A stretch of DNA of 64,000 bases from positions 82,931 to 146,930 of the forward strand of contig JAHHHV010000069.1 of NCBI GenBank assembly GCA_019359155.1, written 5' to 3'. The notes under the pieces are model-generated. The model was not told the origin of the DNA, ran no database searches, and saw nothing but the letters and a program-made list of their open reading frames with translations. Positions 17,060 through 25,868 of this stretch are shown here, one piece after another. Position numbers and translations under genes: made by a program. How positions within the stretch are numbered: position 1 is the first letter of the stretch; every line of letters starts with the position of its first letter. The DNA comes from Pegethrix bostrychoides GSE-TBD4-15B. Its GTDB lineage: Bacteria > Cyanobacteriota > Cyanobacteriia > Elainellales > Elainellaceae.

Positions 17060-17173
17060 TTATTCAAGCGAATCTAGGAATTCTTGGCTTAGCCCATGCC
17101 GCTTGAGGATCTGCTCAGCCACCTTGAGTGCGTCGATCTCGGCTAGGCGCTTTCGATACTTCTCAGGGCAAGG
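17060..17173 (-). pseudogene. Short C-terminal gene remnant, family unknown
   Basis: A 37-codon open frame without a start codon, containing KYRKRLAEIDALKVAEQILK and ending FLDSLE before the stop at 17060. The sequence is strongly protein-like (charged amphipathic helix), unlike the flanking DNA, and looks like the tail of a gene whose front has been deleted. I do not recognise the family. Confidence 0.35.
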
Positions 17174-17227
17174 TCAATGGTACTTTGTTAGCATGGACAT
17201 TCTCTGATCATAGAGTCTGAGGCAGCG

Positions 17228-19444
17228 GTGAGGATAGATCGTTCCACCTTTCTCAAGTCTCTACCGGCGCTGATTGCCTCTTTGCTGCTCACCCAACTGG
17301 CGGCAGCAAAGTCCGTAGCGCGACTGACTGCAAACCGATTAAAATCAGAGCGCAAACCGGGGGCGACAGGCGGGGCAGTGGAGATGAGCGCAGAATTTTC
17401 AGATATCGCCAATCACTGGACTAAAGATTGCATCCTGGCCTTGGCGGAGCGCAATTTGGTGAATGGTTACCCAGACGGCAGCTTTCGACCCGATGGTATG
17501 CTCACCCGCGCTGAGTTTGCCGTCTTGAGCTTCAATGTTTTTCCCGATCTGCCTGCTGCTCGCACTGGCGGCATTTTCCCAGATACTCAAGATCACTGGG
17601 CGGGTCGAGCCATTCGCTGGGCATATGAGCGCGGCCTGTTTTCGGGCTATCCAGACGGCAGTTTCCAGCCACATCAGCCGATTTCCCGGATGCAGGCGGT
17701 GATTGTGTTGGTAACAGCTTTAGGGATAGAGCCGAGCGATCAAACTGAACAGATCTTGCCGATCTTTTTTGAAGATGCGGCACAGATGCCTGACTGGACG
17801 CGCTGGGCAATTGCTAGCGCCACGCGCTCAGATCGGCTGATTGTGAACTATCCTGACGTGCGCTTTTTCCACCCCGTTCAGCCAATCACACGCGGCGAAA
17901 CTGTGGCAATGCTTTGTCGGGCGCTTGCTTTACCAAATGTGCCAGCTGAGAACGCCACTGAGTACATTGGCCTCTACGACCTGACGGGCAAAATTACTTT
18001 GCCGTTTGAGCGTTGGAAAGGCGCGGCCAGACTAATGCATGACATTCAGGTTTTGCTGACTCCGCTGCGGCTGTTTCCCGCTGGTAACTGGGTAACCGGG
18101 CGCTACGACTGGCAAACCGAGCAGGCAATCACCCAGTTTTGCCAGTTTTACGGCCTGCCCAATATGCAGACTGGCCTGTTAGATGCCCAGTTTGCCACAG
18201 CGCTGCGTCAGGCTGACCCGACTGAATTTGTAATGGCGCAGGCTACAGATCGCGAGCTAGTCTACAGTAGCTACTACGCTCAAGAAACCGGATTCAATGC
18301 CGACCGATTGGCCTTCCTAGATCGCGGCTACCAAAGCTCGGCCTATGCCAGCGAGATTAGCCTGTTTCCAGAGCGAATACTGCAAAAGCCGCAGGGGCAG
18401 ACAGCTTCGCTGGGGCAGAGTGCCGTCCAGACGGGCACAGGACGCAAAGTTTCGTTCCAGCCCTATCCGGCACTGGGGCAGATTCCGGACATCGAGCAGC
18501 GCTTGGAGTTCTTGCATCCGGACATTCTGCAAGCCTGCATCAGTATCGGCAGCTTTGTGAACGGCGATATCTGGACGCGCTGGCTGGGACGCAATGCCAT
18601 GCAGCCCGCTCAAATGTGGAGCAGCACCAAGATTATTCCGCTGCTGGACTTGGCTGCTCAAACGAATGCTGCTGATCCAGCGCTCAGGCTCAGCGATGGC
18701 TTGATCTGTCTGCCCGGTCAGCTCGACGGTTACGGCTTCTATAATCTGGCGGTGGATCTGGTCAGCTATCAAGCATCAATCGGCAGCTCAAATTCGGTGG
18801 CGGCGATGTTCAAGCAGTTTTCTACGCCGGGAGAGCTAGAGAGCTGGCTGAAGCGACTCACTGGCAACCAGAGCCTAGAGTTTCAGGGGCGTTATGGCGA
18901 GGAGCCGCTGCTGCGCTCGCCCTGCCTGGTGAATCAGCCTAGTAGCAGGGTGGTGCTCAACTCGCCTAACCCCAATCACTACGGCAACAATCTGATTTCT
19001 AGCTACGACCTGACGCGCACGATCTCGCTGCTGGGTTGGCACGCGCATCTGCCGCTGACGCATCGTATTCCCAACGCTGACTGGAAAAGTCTGGAGACGA
19101 TTGTGCGGGCGATGGGCACGGATTCGGCACGCTATCTGGATCGGGCGATTGAGCAGCTGAATTTGGGGATTGCCATCGAGTCGCCGGTGATTATTTCTAA
19201 AATGGGCTTTGGCCGCAGCGAAACCCGCAACCGCACCGAGCTGAGCTACACAGCCTACTTTCAGTTCATCGACAAGCGCCCCCGTGCTAAAGGCAATCCC
19301 GGCATTCTCCGCACGGTCAGCATGGCGCTGCTGGGGGCTGAGAGTTCGGGCGATGCGAACGAAGAAGCGCGGCGGTTGGATGCCCGGATCGCGGCTGAAG
19401 TCACTGAAATTCTACGGCAGATTGTGACGCAGGAATTGGTGTGA
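17228..19444 (+). CDS. Exported S-layer-homology / serine beta-lactamase-like hydrolase fusion
   Basis: A 738-residue protein. A signal peptide (about 1-28) is followed by three SLH repeats (about 57-110, 115-175, 178-237; two with NGYPDGSFRPDG-type cores), a peptidoglycan-binding-like stretch (about 260-330), and a C-terminal serine-hydrolase domain. The hydrolase shows the three penicillin-recognising motifs in order: SxxK at Ser465-Lys468 (SSTK), SxN at Ser520-Asn522 (SSN), and a KTG-like KMG at 658-660. This suggests a cell-wall enzyme or beta-lactamase relative attached to the envelope by its SLH repeats. The start is GTG 17228 with GAGG upstream. The motif spacing is reasonable; substrate is unknown. 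Confidence 0.75.
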   Translation: MRIDRSTFLKSLPALIASLLLTQLAAAKSVARLTANRLKSERKPGATGGAVEMSAEFSDIANHWTKDCILALAERNLVNGYPDGSFRPDGMLTRAEFAVLSFNVFPDLPAARTGGIFPDTQDHWAGRAIRWAYERGLFSGYPDGSFQPHQPISRMQAVIVLVTALGIEPSDQTEQILPIFFEDAAQMPDWTRWAIASATRSDRLIVNYPDVRFFHPVQPITRGETVAMLCRALALPNVPAENATEYIGLYDLTGKITLPFERWKGAARLMHDIQVLLTPLRLFPAGNWVTGRYDWQTEQAITQFCQFYGLPNMQTGLLDAQFATALRQADPTEFVMAQATDRELVYSSYYAQETGFNADRLAFLDRGYQSSAYASEISLFPERILQKPQGQTASLGQSAVQTGTGRKVSFQPYPALGQIPDIEQRLEFLHPDILQACISIGSFVNGDIWTRWLGRNAMQPAQMWSSTKIIPLLDLAAQTNAADPALRLSDGLICLPGQLDGYGFYNLAVDLVSYQASIGSSNSVAAMFKQFSTPGELESWLKRLTGNQSLEFQGRYGEEPLLRSPCLVNQPSSRVVLNSPNPNHYGNNLISSYDLTRTISLLGWHAHLPLTHRIPNADWKSLETIVRAMGTDSARYLDRAIEQLNLGIAIESPVIISKMGFGRSETRNRTELSYTAYFQFIDKRPRAKGNPGILRTVSMALLGAESSGDANEEARRLDARIAAEVTEILRQIVTQELV

Positions 19445-19517
19445 GCCAGGAGCTGGACAGGTAGAATAGCTGTACTGCTTGAATGATGCGCTTAAGCTAA
19501 ATGCCCGAGTTGAACGC

Positions 19518-19631
19518 ATGACTGCCTCGTTGATCCAAACTCCAGATCGCGTGTTGCTCAGCTCAATTAGCTGGCAGAGCTACCAATCGCGATCCAGCCA
19601 TCTTGCTCGATCACGAAGACAGTCTCGCTGA
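19518..19631 (+). pseudogene. 5' remnant of a Uma2-family gene
   Basis: ATG 19518 begins MTASLIQTPDRVLLSSISWQ and SYQ follows, the typical opening of cyanobacterial Uma2 (DUF820, PD-(D/E)XK-like) proteins. The similarity then ends and the frame stops at 19631, after 37 residues. On the opposite strand an overlapping fragment (about 19567-19663, AIELGRVTISETVFVIEQDG) looks like the tail of another gene, so a deletion joined two gene ends here. Confidence 0.5.
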
Positions 19632-19675
19632 TCGTCACCCGCCCCAGCTCAATAGCCCTCCGGGATAAGCGCTAC

Positions 19676-20131
19676 TCAAGCCGGATCGCAGCGAATCTCA
19701 ACTAAAAATCCATCTGGATCGTAGAAATAAACGCCCCGACCTGTAGGCCGACTGACTGGCCCATGATCAATTGTCACCTGATGCAGATGCAGCACCGCCA
19801 CAGCATGGTCAAACAGGTCGGGGTCGATATCAAACGCCAAATGTCCGGCGCGGGTAAATTCACGGCTCGGATCAGGATCAGGCGGCAGCAGATTTGGCTT
19901 CGAGAACAGGTCAATCACCGTGCCGTCCGGCGTGACAAAATTAGCGGCTTCTCCCGCCTCAAATAGCGCTTTCAGCGTCTCTGGTACGTCATCACCCTGC
20001 AACTCCCGCAAGCCCAAAACCTGACCGTAGAACTGCCGCGAGGCCGCAATGTTTTGCACATGTAGCGCAATATGATGCACCCGCCGCAGCATCCCAACGC
20101 TCAGCGCCACCCTCGATTCACTAGAAACCAT
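19676..20131 (-). CDS. VOC (glyoxalase/bleomycin-resistance) family protein
   Basis: A 151-residue single-module vicinal oxygen chelate protein. It opens with LRRVHHIALHVQNIAASRQF, carries the two beta-alpha-beta-beta-beta units, and ends with YFYDPDGFLVEIRC. The histidine near residue 20, the histidine in GHLAFDI and the glutamate in VEIRC are the likely metal ligands. Such enzymes act on small molecules such as methylglyoxal-thiol adducts, fosfomycin or catechols; the substrate cannot be chosen here. The start at 20131 has a strong GGAGGTGG ribosome binding site. It is divergent from mutY, with 73 bases between. Confidence 0.85.
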   Translation of the reverse strand: MVSSESRVALSVGMLRRVHHIALHVQNIAASRQFYGQVLGLRELQGDDVPETLKALFEAGEAANFVTPDGTVIDLFSKPNLLPPDPDPSREFTRAGHLAFDIDPDLFDHAVAVLHLHQVTIDHGPVSRPTGRGVYFYDPDGFLVEIRCDPA

Positions 20132-20204
20132 AAACCACCTCCGCGCAGATTGATCTGCTGTTGATCTGCTACCGTTAGCCTAGCCGATTCGTCCCAGATT
20201 CAGT

Positions 20205-21287
20205 TTGCAACCCATCGAGAGTTCCGCGATTCAACCCCTGCGCGATGCGCTGCTCGACTGGTATGCTCAGCAAGGCCGAGAGCTGCCTTGGCGCAATACG
20301 CGAGATCCTTACGCCATCTGGATCTCGGAGGTCATGCTCCAGCAAACCCAGGTCAAAACCGTGATTCCCTACTACGAGCGCTGGCTGGCTCAGTTTCCCA
20401 ACGCTGCCGCACTTGCCGCCGCCGATCAGCAGCAGGTCTTGAAAGCATGGCAGGGCTTGGGCTACTATGCTCGTGCCCGGAACCTGCACCGCGCGGCGCA
20501 GCAGATTGTCGAGATGGGCGGTCAGTTTCCCACCGATCTCAAATCTGCAATGGCGCTCGCCGGAATTGGCCGCACTACCGCAGGCGGTATTCTCAGCGCT
20601 GCCTTCAACCTGCCGCTGCCGATTCTGGATGGCAACGTCAAGCGTGTCCTGTCTCGGCTGGTGGCCTTACCCAAACCGCCCAGCAAATCGCTGCCGCTGC
20701 TCTGGCAAATCTCCCAAACCCTGCTCGATCCAGTGCAGCCGCGCGACTTCAACCAGGCGATCATGGATCTCGGCGCAACGGTTTGCACGCCCAAACAGCC
20801 CGCCTGCCTGCGCTGCCCCTGGAATTTCTGCTGTCTCGCTCACCAAACCCAAATGCAAAACAACCTGCCCGTCCCCGAAACCCGCGCTCCCGTGCCCCAT
20901 AAGCAAATTGGCGTGGCCGTAATCTGGAATGACTGCCAACAAATCTTGATCGACCGACGGCGGCAGGAAGGCCTGCTGGGTGGACTCTGGGAATTTCCGG
21001 GCGGCAAAATTGAGCCAGGTGAAACCGTCGAGCAGTGCATTCAGCGCGAAATCAGAGAAGAAATCGGCATTGAAATCAGGGTGGGCGAGCATTTGATCAG
21101 CATCGACCATGCCTATAGCCACTTTCACGTCACGCTCAACGTCCACCACTGCCGCTACCTCAGCGGCGAACCGCAGCCGATCGAATGCGACGAGATCCGC
21201 TGGGTTGCGGTCAGCGAACTCGCACAGTTTGCCTTCCCGGTCGCCAACGTCAAAATCATTCAGGCGCTGAGCCAGTCGTGTGGCTAG
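20205..21287 (+). CDS. mutY: A/G-specific adenine glycosylase MutY with intact Nudix motif
   Basis: A 360-residue DNA repair enzyme that removes adenine paired with 8-oxoguanine. It shows the HhH-GPD fold with catalytic Glu42 (SEVMLQQTQ), Asp142 (LDGNVKR), and the [4Fe-4S] cluster cysteines Cys194, 201, 204 and 210 in C-X6-C-X2-C-X5-C spacing. The C-terminal 8-oxoG recognition domain contains a complete Nudix box at 267-289 (G-X5-E-X7-REIREEIGI), normally degenerate in MutY. The start is TTG 20205, as no ATG precedes the conserved DWY..ELPWR block. The 3' end overlaps convergent lipB by 32 bases. Confidence 0.95.
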   Translation: MQPIESSAIQPLRDALLDWYAQQGRELPWRNTRDPYAIWISEVMLQQTQVKTVIPYYERWLAQFPNAAALAAADQQQVLKAWQGLGYYARARNLHRAAQQIVEMGGQFPTDLKSAMALAGIGRTTAGGILSAAFNLPLPILDGNVKRVLSRLVALPKPPSKSLPLLWQISQTLLDPVQPRDFNQAIMDLGATVCTPKQPACLRCPWNFCCLAHQTQMQNNLPVPETRAPVPHKQIGVAVIWNDCQQILIDRRRQEGLLGGLWEFPGGKIEPGETVEQCIQREIREEIGIEIRVGEHLISIDHAYSHFHVTLNVHHCRYLSGEPQPIECDEIRWVAVSELAQFAFPVANVKIIQALSQSCG

Positions 21288-21933
21288 TCTCTGCAACCAG
21301 CTCCAGATTGAACACCTCCGCAAAGCAGTCTCCAACCTGTCGCTGCACCTGAGCGAAATTTACCTCCGGCAAAAACTCCGCCATGCTGCCCACAGGCAGC
21401 GCCAAGCCGCAGGGTACAATCTGCTCAAATCCGCTCAAGTCAGGGCAGACATTCAGCGCAAATCCGTGCATCGTGATCCAGCGGCTTACCTTAATCCCAA
21501 TTGCCGCCAGCTTTCGCCCCGCCACCCAAATGCCCGTCATGCCCGCGATCCGCTCGCCCTTTAGCCCATACAGCGCCAAGAGCCGAATCATGACTTCCTC
21601 CAGCTGCCGCAGATACCAGTGCAGATCCGGCTGGTGATGCTGTAAGTTTAGAATTGGATAGCCGACGAGCTGCCCCGGACAGTGATAGGTCACTTCGCCG
21701 CCGCGCTCGGTGCGGTACAGCAGATGCGATGTTTGGGCTAGATCAAACTTGAGATACTCCAGGCTCGACCCCTGCCCCAGCGTGTAGACAGGCGGATGCT
21801 CCAGCAAAATCAATAAATCCTCCAAATCCGGGTTTTCGCGCCGCGCCGCCAGCTCTCGCCGCTGCCAGTCCCAGGCTAACTCGTAGGGCATGAGGCCGGG
21901 TTGAGACAGCAAACAGCGGGGGAATCTCGTCAT
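21256..21933 (-). CDS. lipB: Octanoyltransferase LipB
   Basis: A 225-residue enzyme that moves octanoate from acyl carrier protein onto lipoyl domains, the first step of lipoate synthesis. Family motifs: [53 protein letters not shown] with catalytic Lys141, and VPCGL with catalytic Cys175. The length is normal. ATG 21933 leads straight into the family N-terminus. It converges on mutY with a 32 bp overlap of the coding ends and is divergent from hpf. Confidence 0.95.
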   Translation of the reverse strand: MTRFPRCLLSQPGLMPYELAWDWQRRELAARRENPDLEDLLILLEHPPVYTLGQGSSLEYLKFDLAQTSHLLYRTERGGEVTYHCPGQLVGYPILNLQHHQPDLHWYLRQLEEVMIRLLALYGLKGERIAGMTGIWVAGRKLAAIGIKVSRWITMHGFALNVCPDLSGFEQIVPCGLALPVGSMAEFLPEVNFAQVQRQVGDCFAEVFNLELVAETSHTTGSAPE

Positions 21934-22131
21934 TTACTTAGCATCCAGCTACTTATTATCCCAGGTCTAAATCGTAGAGGCAAGCGTAGAAAAACGGAAG
22001 TTCTGCTGAATATTGCTGAGTTCAAATCAAGAAATATCAACGGATGCAAAAGATCTTTAACAGCTCTGTTGTCCAGAATACAAGGTGTTAGGGTAGATGT
22101 ATTCGACCCAACTGTTTTAAGGAGAGAGCTC

Positions 22132-22764
22132 ATGAAGCTTGTTATCCAGGGCAAAAACATCGAAATCACCGAAGCGATCAATGAGTACGTGCATCAAAAG
22201 ATTGAAAAGGCCGTTAGCCATTTTCAAAATATCACCACCGAAGTTGATGTCCACCTGTCGGTCGCTCGGAACCCTCGGATCAATCCTAACCAAACGGCTG
22301 AAGTGACGATTTACGCCAACGGTGCTGTAGTCCGCGCTGAAGAGAGCAGCGAAAGCCTCTACGCCAGCATCGATCTAGTCGCTAACAAAATCGCCCGTCA
22401 GCTTCGCAAGTTCAAAGAGAAGCGCCATGCTCAAACCCACGCGCCCGTCAAGGCCGTCGAGTTTTTGGAAGCTCAGCCCGTTGAGACGCTGATTTCCGAG
22501 CATCAGGCTCCTGCTCTCCCCGAACAGGTCGTACGCACCAAGTATTTTGCTATGCCGCCGATGACGCTGGATCAGGCGATGGAGCAGCTCCAGCTCGTTG
22601 ACCATGATTTCTTCATGTTCCGCAACGCCGACACAGGCGAAATCAACGTGATCTACGAGCGCAACCACGGCGGCTATGGCGTGATCCACCCTCGCAGCGG
22701 CAACGGCCATACCAACGGCAAGTTCGCTGAAATCGCTCATGCTGCCAAAGCCGCAGATCGATAG
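22132..22764 (+). CDS. hpf: Ribosome hibernation promoting factor, long form (LrtA)
   Basis: A 210-residue protein. Residues 1-95 are the S30AE/HPF domain ([20 protein letters not shown], with the conserved helix [12 protein letters not shown]); the C-terminal part ([20 protein letters not shown] through [17 protein letters not shown]) is the dimerisation domain of the long form, which joins ribosomes into inactive 100S dimers. Cyanobacterial LrtA is the light-repressed version. ATG 22132 is chosen because it has the strong site AAGGAGAGAG seven bases upstream; the frame is open to 21901 but without family similarity. The leader from lipB is 198 bases, in keeping with the long leader reported for lrtA. 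Confidence 0.95.
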   Translation: MKLVIQGKNIEITEAINEYVHQKIEKAVSHFQNITTEVDVHLSVARNPRINPNQTAEVTIYANGAVVRAEESSESLYASIDLVANKIARQLRKFKEKRHAQTHAPVKAVEFLEAQPVETLISEHQAPALPEQVVRTKYFAMPPMTLDQAMEQLQLVDHDFFMFRNADTGEINVIYERNHGGYGVIHPRSGNGHTNGKFAEIAHAAKAADR

Positions 22765-22790
22765 TTCGGCTCAGCGCTGAATCAGATCAC

Positions 22791-22988
22791 CTAACTTCTC
22801 TGCCCGGCTGCCCTCTCAGCTGGGTATTTTTGTTGGCTAGCGGGAATGGTATGGTGAATGCCATCTCGAATGGCGGCAAAGCTCGGAGAGAGAATCTTAA
22901 TATCGACCTGATTGCAGTAGTCCTGGGTATTTTGATGTAGCTCTGAGGAGATTTTGGAGATGAAATAAGTTTCTGATGTTCTGTTCTG
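22791..22988 (-). pseudogene. 3' remnant of an MscS-type mechanosensitive channel gene
   Basis: Directly after the MFS stop codon, in the same minus-strand frame, about 65 codons stay open without a start. They contain SELHQNTQDYCNQVDIKILS followed by RDG and TIP, which matches the C-terminal cytoplasmic end of large MscS-family proteins (SELHQNIQDKFNEAGVEIMS...RDGN..TIP). The pore and the rest of the cytoplasmic domain are missing. It has no start codon or ribosome binding site, so it is presumed dead. Confidence 0.55.
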
Positions 22989-24620
22989 TTATCGTCGTCT
23001 GACGGGATATTTGGGCAGTGCCATAGACAAAATGCAGCAGAGACCACTCAGCATCAAACTCACCAGCAAAACGGTTCGGATGCCGCTGACAGCGGCGTTT
23101 TGGATAATTGCAGGCAGTGATGCCTGGACAGTTTCCGGCAGCTGACTAAAAGCAGCCCTGATGTCTGGTCGAGAATAGGTCTGAATCATCGCTTGCAGGG
23201 TCGAAACCGTAGACTGACGCTGCTCAGCCGAAAGTTCTTTGCCCAGCAGGCTCAAGATGCTGTCTACAATCTGCTGAGAAGCAAAAAAAATCAGCAGGGT
23301 TCCCAAGATTCCTCGCCCTAGCGAACTGCCTAAATTCTGAACCGGATTATAGATGCCAGCGCTCTCTGCCCGCTCTTCTGGCGCAGCAACCGACTGCGTT
23401 AAAGCGCTAATATAGGCCAAAAACAGCCCTGAGCCGCTGCCCATCACGATCAAAGCTGGCATCAAACTCAGAGCGGTAATCTCTACGTCGATTGTCCGGT
23501 ATAGCAGCCAGAGTCCTGCCGTGAGCAACGCTAGGCCAATCTGGATGGCGTATCTGGGTGGAATCTGGTTCTCTAGGATGACAAACTTGAGCAGGATGAT
23601 CAGAACCACGACCATTGTTAGGGTATAGGGCAGCACGGTTAGCGCCACTTCAAAGGCATTGAGCGGCAGCAGCGTCGGCAGAAATTGATAGAGGTTGAAC
23701 TGAACCCCGGTGGTAATCAGCGTATGCAGCATGGCGACCAGCAGGCCAACGACGAAGCTGCGTTTACGAAGCAGCCCGACGCGCAGCAGCGACGCGCCAG
23801 AGTGAGAGCGAGCAACCTGACGCTGCCAAAATGTAAAAAGCCCCAGGCAGACGACACCTACCGCAATCAGGATAGGGACAATTGAAACCGCAAACGGCGG
23901 AATCACCACCCCAGCAATTGAAAACACTCGTTTGGGAATCCACCAGCCATATTCTCCGGCCAAGCTTATACCTACCAAAATTGAGCCTAGCCCCAAAAAA
24001 GAAAACAGCCCGCCGACCCAGTCGATTAGATCATGGTCAGGCTGGACAACATTGGGAACGGGCTTTGACAGCAGCAAGATGATTAGCCCCATACCAATTG
24101 CAGGCGCAAATGCCCAGCGCCAGCCAAAGGTAGCGCCCAGCAATCCGCCCAAGATTGCGCCGGTTAGCCCGCCCAGCACCGAGCACAAAATAAAGCCTAG
24201 CGTTGCCTGCTCCTTAGCCTTGCCGTCCAGTGCGGCAGTCATCACTGCCCAAGGAGCGCTAACCAGCGGCGTAGCCCCCAGCCCGGTCAGCAGCGAAAAA
24301 CTGACGACTAAAACGGCCATATCAGAGCTGAGGGCGGTGATGGCAATTCCAATGCCGTAGAGCAGCAGCCCGCCGACAAAGATGGGCTTGCGCCCGTAAA
24401 ACCGACAGAGGTTCTCGCTGGTGGGCGCAAAGGAAGCTGTCACCAGCGAGAACAGCACCAGGACGCTCTGGATATAGCCCATGCTAGAGTCTAGAGCGTT
24501 GACGATCAGCGGCATCAGGGGCGGCATCACACCCATGCTGTAGGCAATCATAAACAGGGTGAGGCAGAGTCCCCCAAGGGTTCTGCGGTCGATTCTGCGC
24601 GTTCGCGTCTCGTCAGGCAT
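22989..24620 (-). CDS. MFS transporter (DHA2-like, 14 TM) drug or solute exporter
   Basis: A 543-residue membrane protein from ATG 24620 (MPDETRTRRIDRRTLGGLCL). About 14 hydrophobic segments are visible. The loop after TM2 carries a motif-A-like FYGRKPIFVGG, and TM5 has the motif-C-like GAILGGLLGATFGWRW. This matches 14-TM H+ antiporters of the DHA2 family, which export drugs, dyes or metabolites. The open frame extends upstream to a GTG at 24719, but that part is made largely of the 14 bp tandem repeat, so 24620 is the better start. Substrate unknown. Confidence 0.82.
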   Translation of the reverse strand: MPDETRTRRIDRRTLGGLCLTLFMIAYSMGVMPPLMPLIVNALDSSMGYIQSVLVLFSLVTASFAPTSENLCRFYGRKPIFVGGLLLYGIGIAITALSSDMAVLVVSFSLLTGLGATPLVSAPWAVMTAALDGKAKEQATLGFILCSVLGGLTGAILGGLLGATFGWRWAFAPAIGMGLIILLLSKPVPNVVQPDHDLIDWVGGLFSFLGLGSILVGISLAGEYGWWIPKRVFSIAGVVIPPFAVSIVPILIAVGVVCLGLFTFWQRQVARSHSGASLLRVGLLRKRSFVVGLLVAMLHTLITTGVQFNLYQFLPTLLPLNAFEVALTVLPYTLTMVVVLIILLKFVILENQIPPRYAIQIGLALLTAGLWLLYRTIDVEITALSLMPALIVMGSGSGLFLAYISALTQSVAAPEERAESAGIYNPVQNLGSSLGRGILGTLLIFFASQQIVDSILSLLGKELSAEQRQSTVSTLQAMIQTYSRPDIRAAFSQLPETVQASLPAIIQNAAVSGIRTVLLVSLMLSGLCCILSMALPKYPVRRR

Positions 24621-24636
24621 GATCCATGATGATCGG

Positions 24637-24692
24637 TACTGATTTGATAATACTGGTTTGATAATACTGGTTTGATAGTACTGGTTTGATAA
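24637..24692. repeat. 4 x 14 bp tandem repeat upstream of the MFS gene
   Basis: Four back-to-back copies of TACTGGTTTGATAA; the first has A for G, the third ends in G. The array starts 16 bases upstream of the MFS ATG, in its promoter or leader. Evenly spaced copies of 14 bp could present several binding sites to a regulator, but not all on one helix face. Confidence 0.85.
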
Positions 24693-24719
24693 AAACAAAT
24701 CTCCAGATTGGCGGCTCAC

Positions 24720-25039
24720 TCAAGCATTAGAAATCGTCATCGTATCCACCGTAAATCTCCTGAACTTTTAGCAGAAAATGACCGCAAGCAGGAAGATTTT
24801 ACGGTTGTAATCTTGCAGTTTCGCAATAGGAAACCGCAGGAATTTAAACATTTTCAATCACCTCGAAAAAAGATTTCCGACAAGCCACAAACCTGATTGT
24901 TTTTGTCCGGATCTACCCTACCTCAAGAGGAGAAATATAGGGCGTGGTAATCACCGCTACAAATTTGACTCTAAGTCGAATTCAGGAATGATTGCCCAAC
25001 AGCAACCAATCACAGTCCGTAAACAAAGGAGAATCTTTC
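24720..25039. other. Divergent promoter spacer between MFS and RTX genes
   Basis: About 320 bp, A+T-richer than its surroundings. No gene, RNA or repeat is recognised apart from AAAGGAG at 25025-25031, the ribosome binding site of the RTX gene. Confidence 0.5.
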
Positions 25040-25810
25040 ATGGCAAACGTAATTCTAGGCACGATCGACGCTGACGATCTATTTGGTACTGAGCTAGACG
25101 ATGTGATCAATGGTCTGGCAGGCGATGATCTGATTGTCGATGACGAAGGCGGCAATGATATCATCGATGGCGGAGAGGGGTTCGATGTCATTGAAGCCGG
25201 TACAGGCGATGATTTCGTGCTGGGCGGACTGGATGACGATATCGTTTTTGGCGAAGAAGGCAGCGACACGCTGTACGGCGGTGATGGCCTTGACCAACTG
25301 TTTGGCGGCGAAGGTAACGACATCATTTACGGTGAAGAAGGTGATGACATCATTGATGGCGAAGCTGGCGATGACATCTTGCTGGGCGAAGCTGGCGTAG
25401 ATACGCTGACGGGCGGTCTTGGCTCTGACTTTATTTCCGGTGGTGATGATGGCGATATTCTGAATTCTCATACGTCACGGAACGCATCTCGGATCGCCGA
25501 GAAAGATGAGTTCTATCTAGGCGGTGGCGCTGGATTTAGCGATGAGGTAAACCTGTTCAGCAACTACTTGGGTGGTGTCGGTTCTACACGCCCCAAGACT
25601 GATACCTCTAAAGCGATCATCTTTGACTTTAACAAAGCAGATGACGTGCTCAACCTGCTAGATGTATCCTCGCGGTACAGCGTTCGCTCATCTGGCAACT
25701 TCTACGGCAGCAACCGAGCCGATACGGTAATTCTGCGCGGCAGCAACACCGTGGCTATCGTAGTGGATCAAGCTTTGAGAGCCTCTGATCTGGGTCAAGT
25801 TGTGATCTAG
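25040..25810 (+). CDS. Small RTX (hemolysin-type calcium-binding) protein
   Basis: A 256-residue acidic protein. Residues about 8-150 hold around a dozen nonapeptide repeats of the GGxGxDxUx type (for example GGEGNDIIY, GEEGDDIID, GEAGDDILL), which fold into a calcium-binding beta roll. The rest (EFYLGGGAGFSDEVNLFSNY and onward, with FDFNKADDVLNLL) resembles the C-terminal domain found after RTX repeats. There is no N-terminal signal peptide, in keeping with type I secretion, but no type I secretion genes are nearby. ATG 25040 has AAAGGAG at ideal distance. No catalytic domain is present, so a surface or adhesive role is possible. Confidence 0.85.
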   Translation: MANVILGTIDADDLFGTELDDVINGLAGDDLIVDDEGGNDIIDGGEGFDVIEAGTGDDFVLGGLDDDIVFGEEGSDTLYGGDGLDQLFGGEGNDIIYGEEGDDIIDGEAGDDILLGEAGVDTLTGGLGSDFISGGDDGDILNSHTSRNASRIAEKDEFYLGGGAGFSDEVNLFSNYLGGVGSTRPKTDTSKAIIFDFNKADDVLNLLDVSSRYSVRSSGNFYGSNRADTVILRGSNTVAIVVDQALRASDLGQVVI

Positions 25811-25833
25811 ATTATTTTAGACTAAATATTCTG

Positions 25834-25866
25834 ATGATGGGGATGTAATTGCTGCATCCCCATCAT
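25834..25866. terminator. Strong hairpin between convergent RTX and glgA2 genes
   Basis: ATGATGGGGATG and CATCCCCATCAT are perfect 12 bp complements around a 9-base loop. It lies 23 bases after the RTX stop and ends three bases before the glgA2 stop, so it can serve both strands. The T run after it is short (TTCCTATTT). Confidence 0.8.
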
Positions 25867-25868
25867 TC

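Noticed and set aside
19567..19663. Minus-strand gene ending AIELGRVTISETVFVIEQDG...
   Set aside because: Looks protein-like but has no start codon and no family I recognise; mentioned as part of the remnant at 19518 rather than listed separately.
20667..21335. 222-codon minus-strand frame opposite mutY
   Set aside because: Shadow of the mutY frame; mutY has complete motifs on the other strand, and the shadow shows none.
21901..22131. N-terminal extension of the hibernation factor
   Set aside because: The frame is open, but the conserved protein starts at ATG 22132, which has a strong AAGGAGAG ribosome binding site.
24637..24692. CRISPR-like array
   Set aside because: The four 14 bp units are directly adjacent with no spacers, so it is a simple tandem repeat; no cas genes are present.
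24621..24719. Longer N-terminus for the MFS transporter (GTG start at 24719)
   Set aside because: The added residues come from the 14 bp tandem repeat and do not look like an MFS N-terminus; ATG 24620 fits better.
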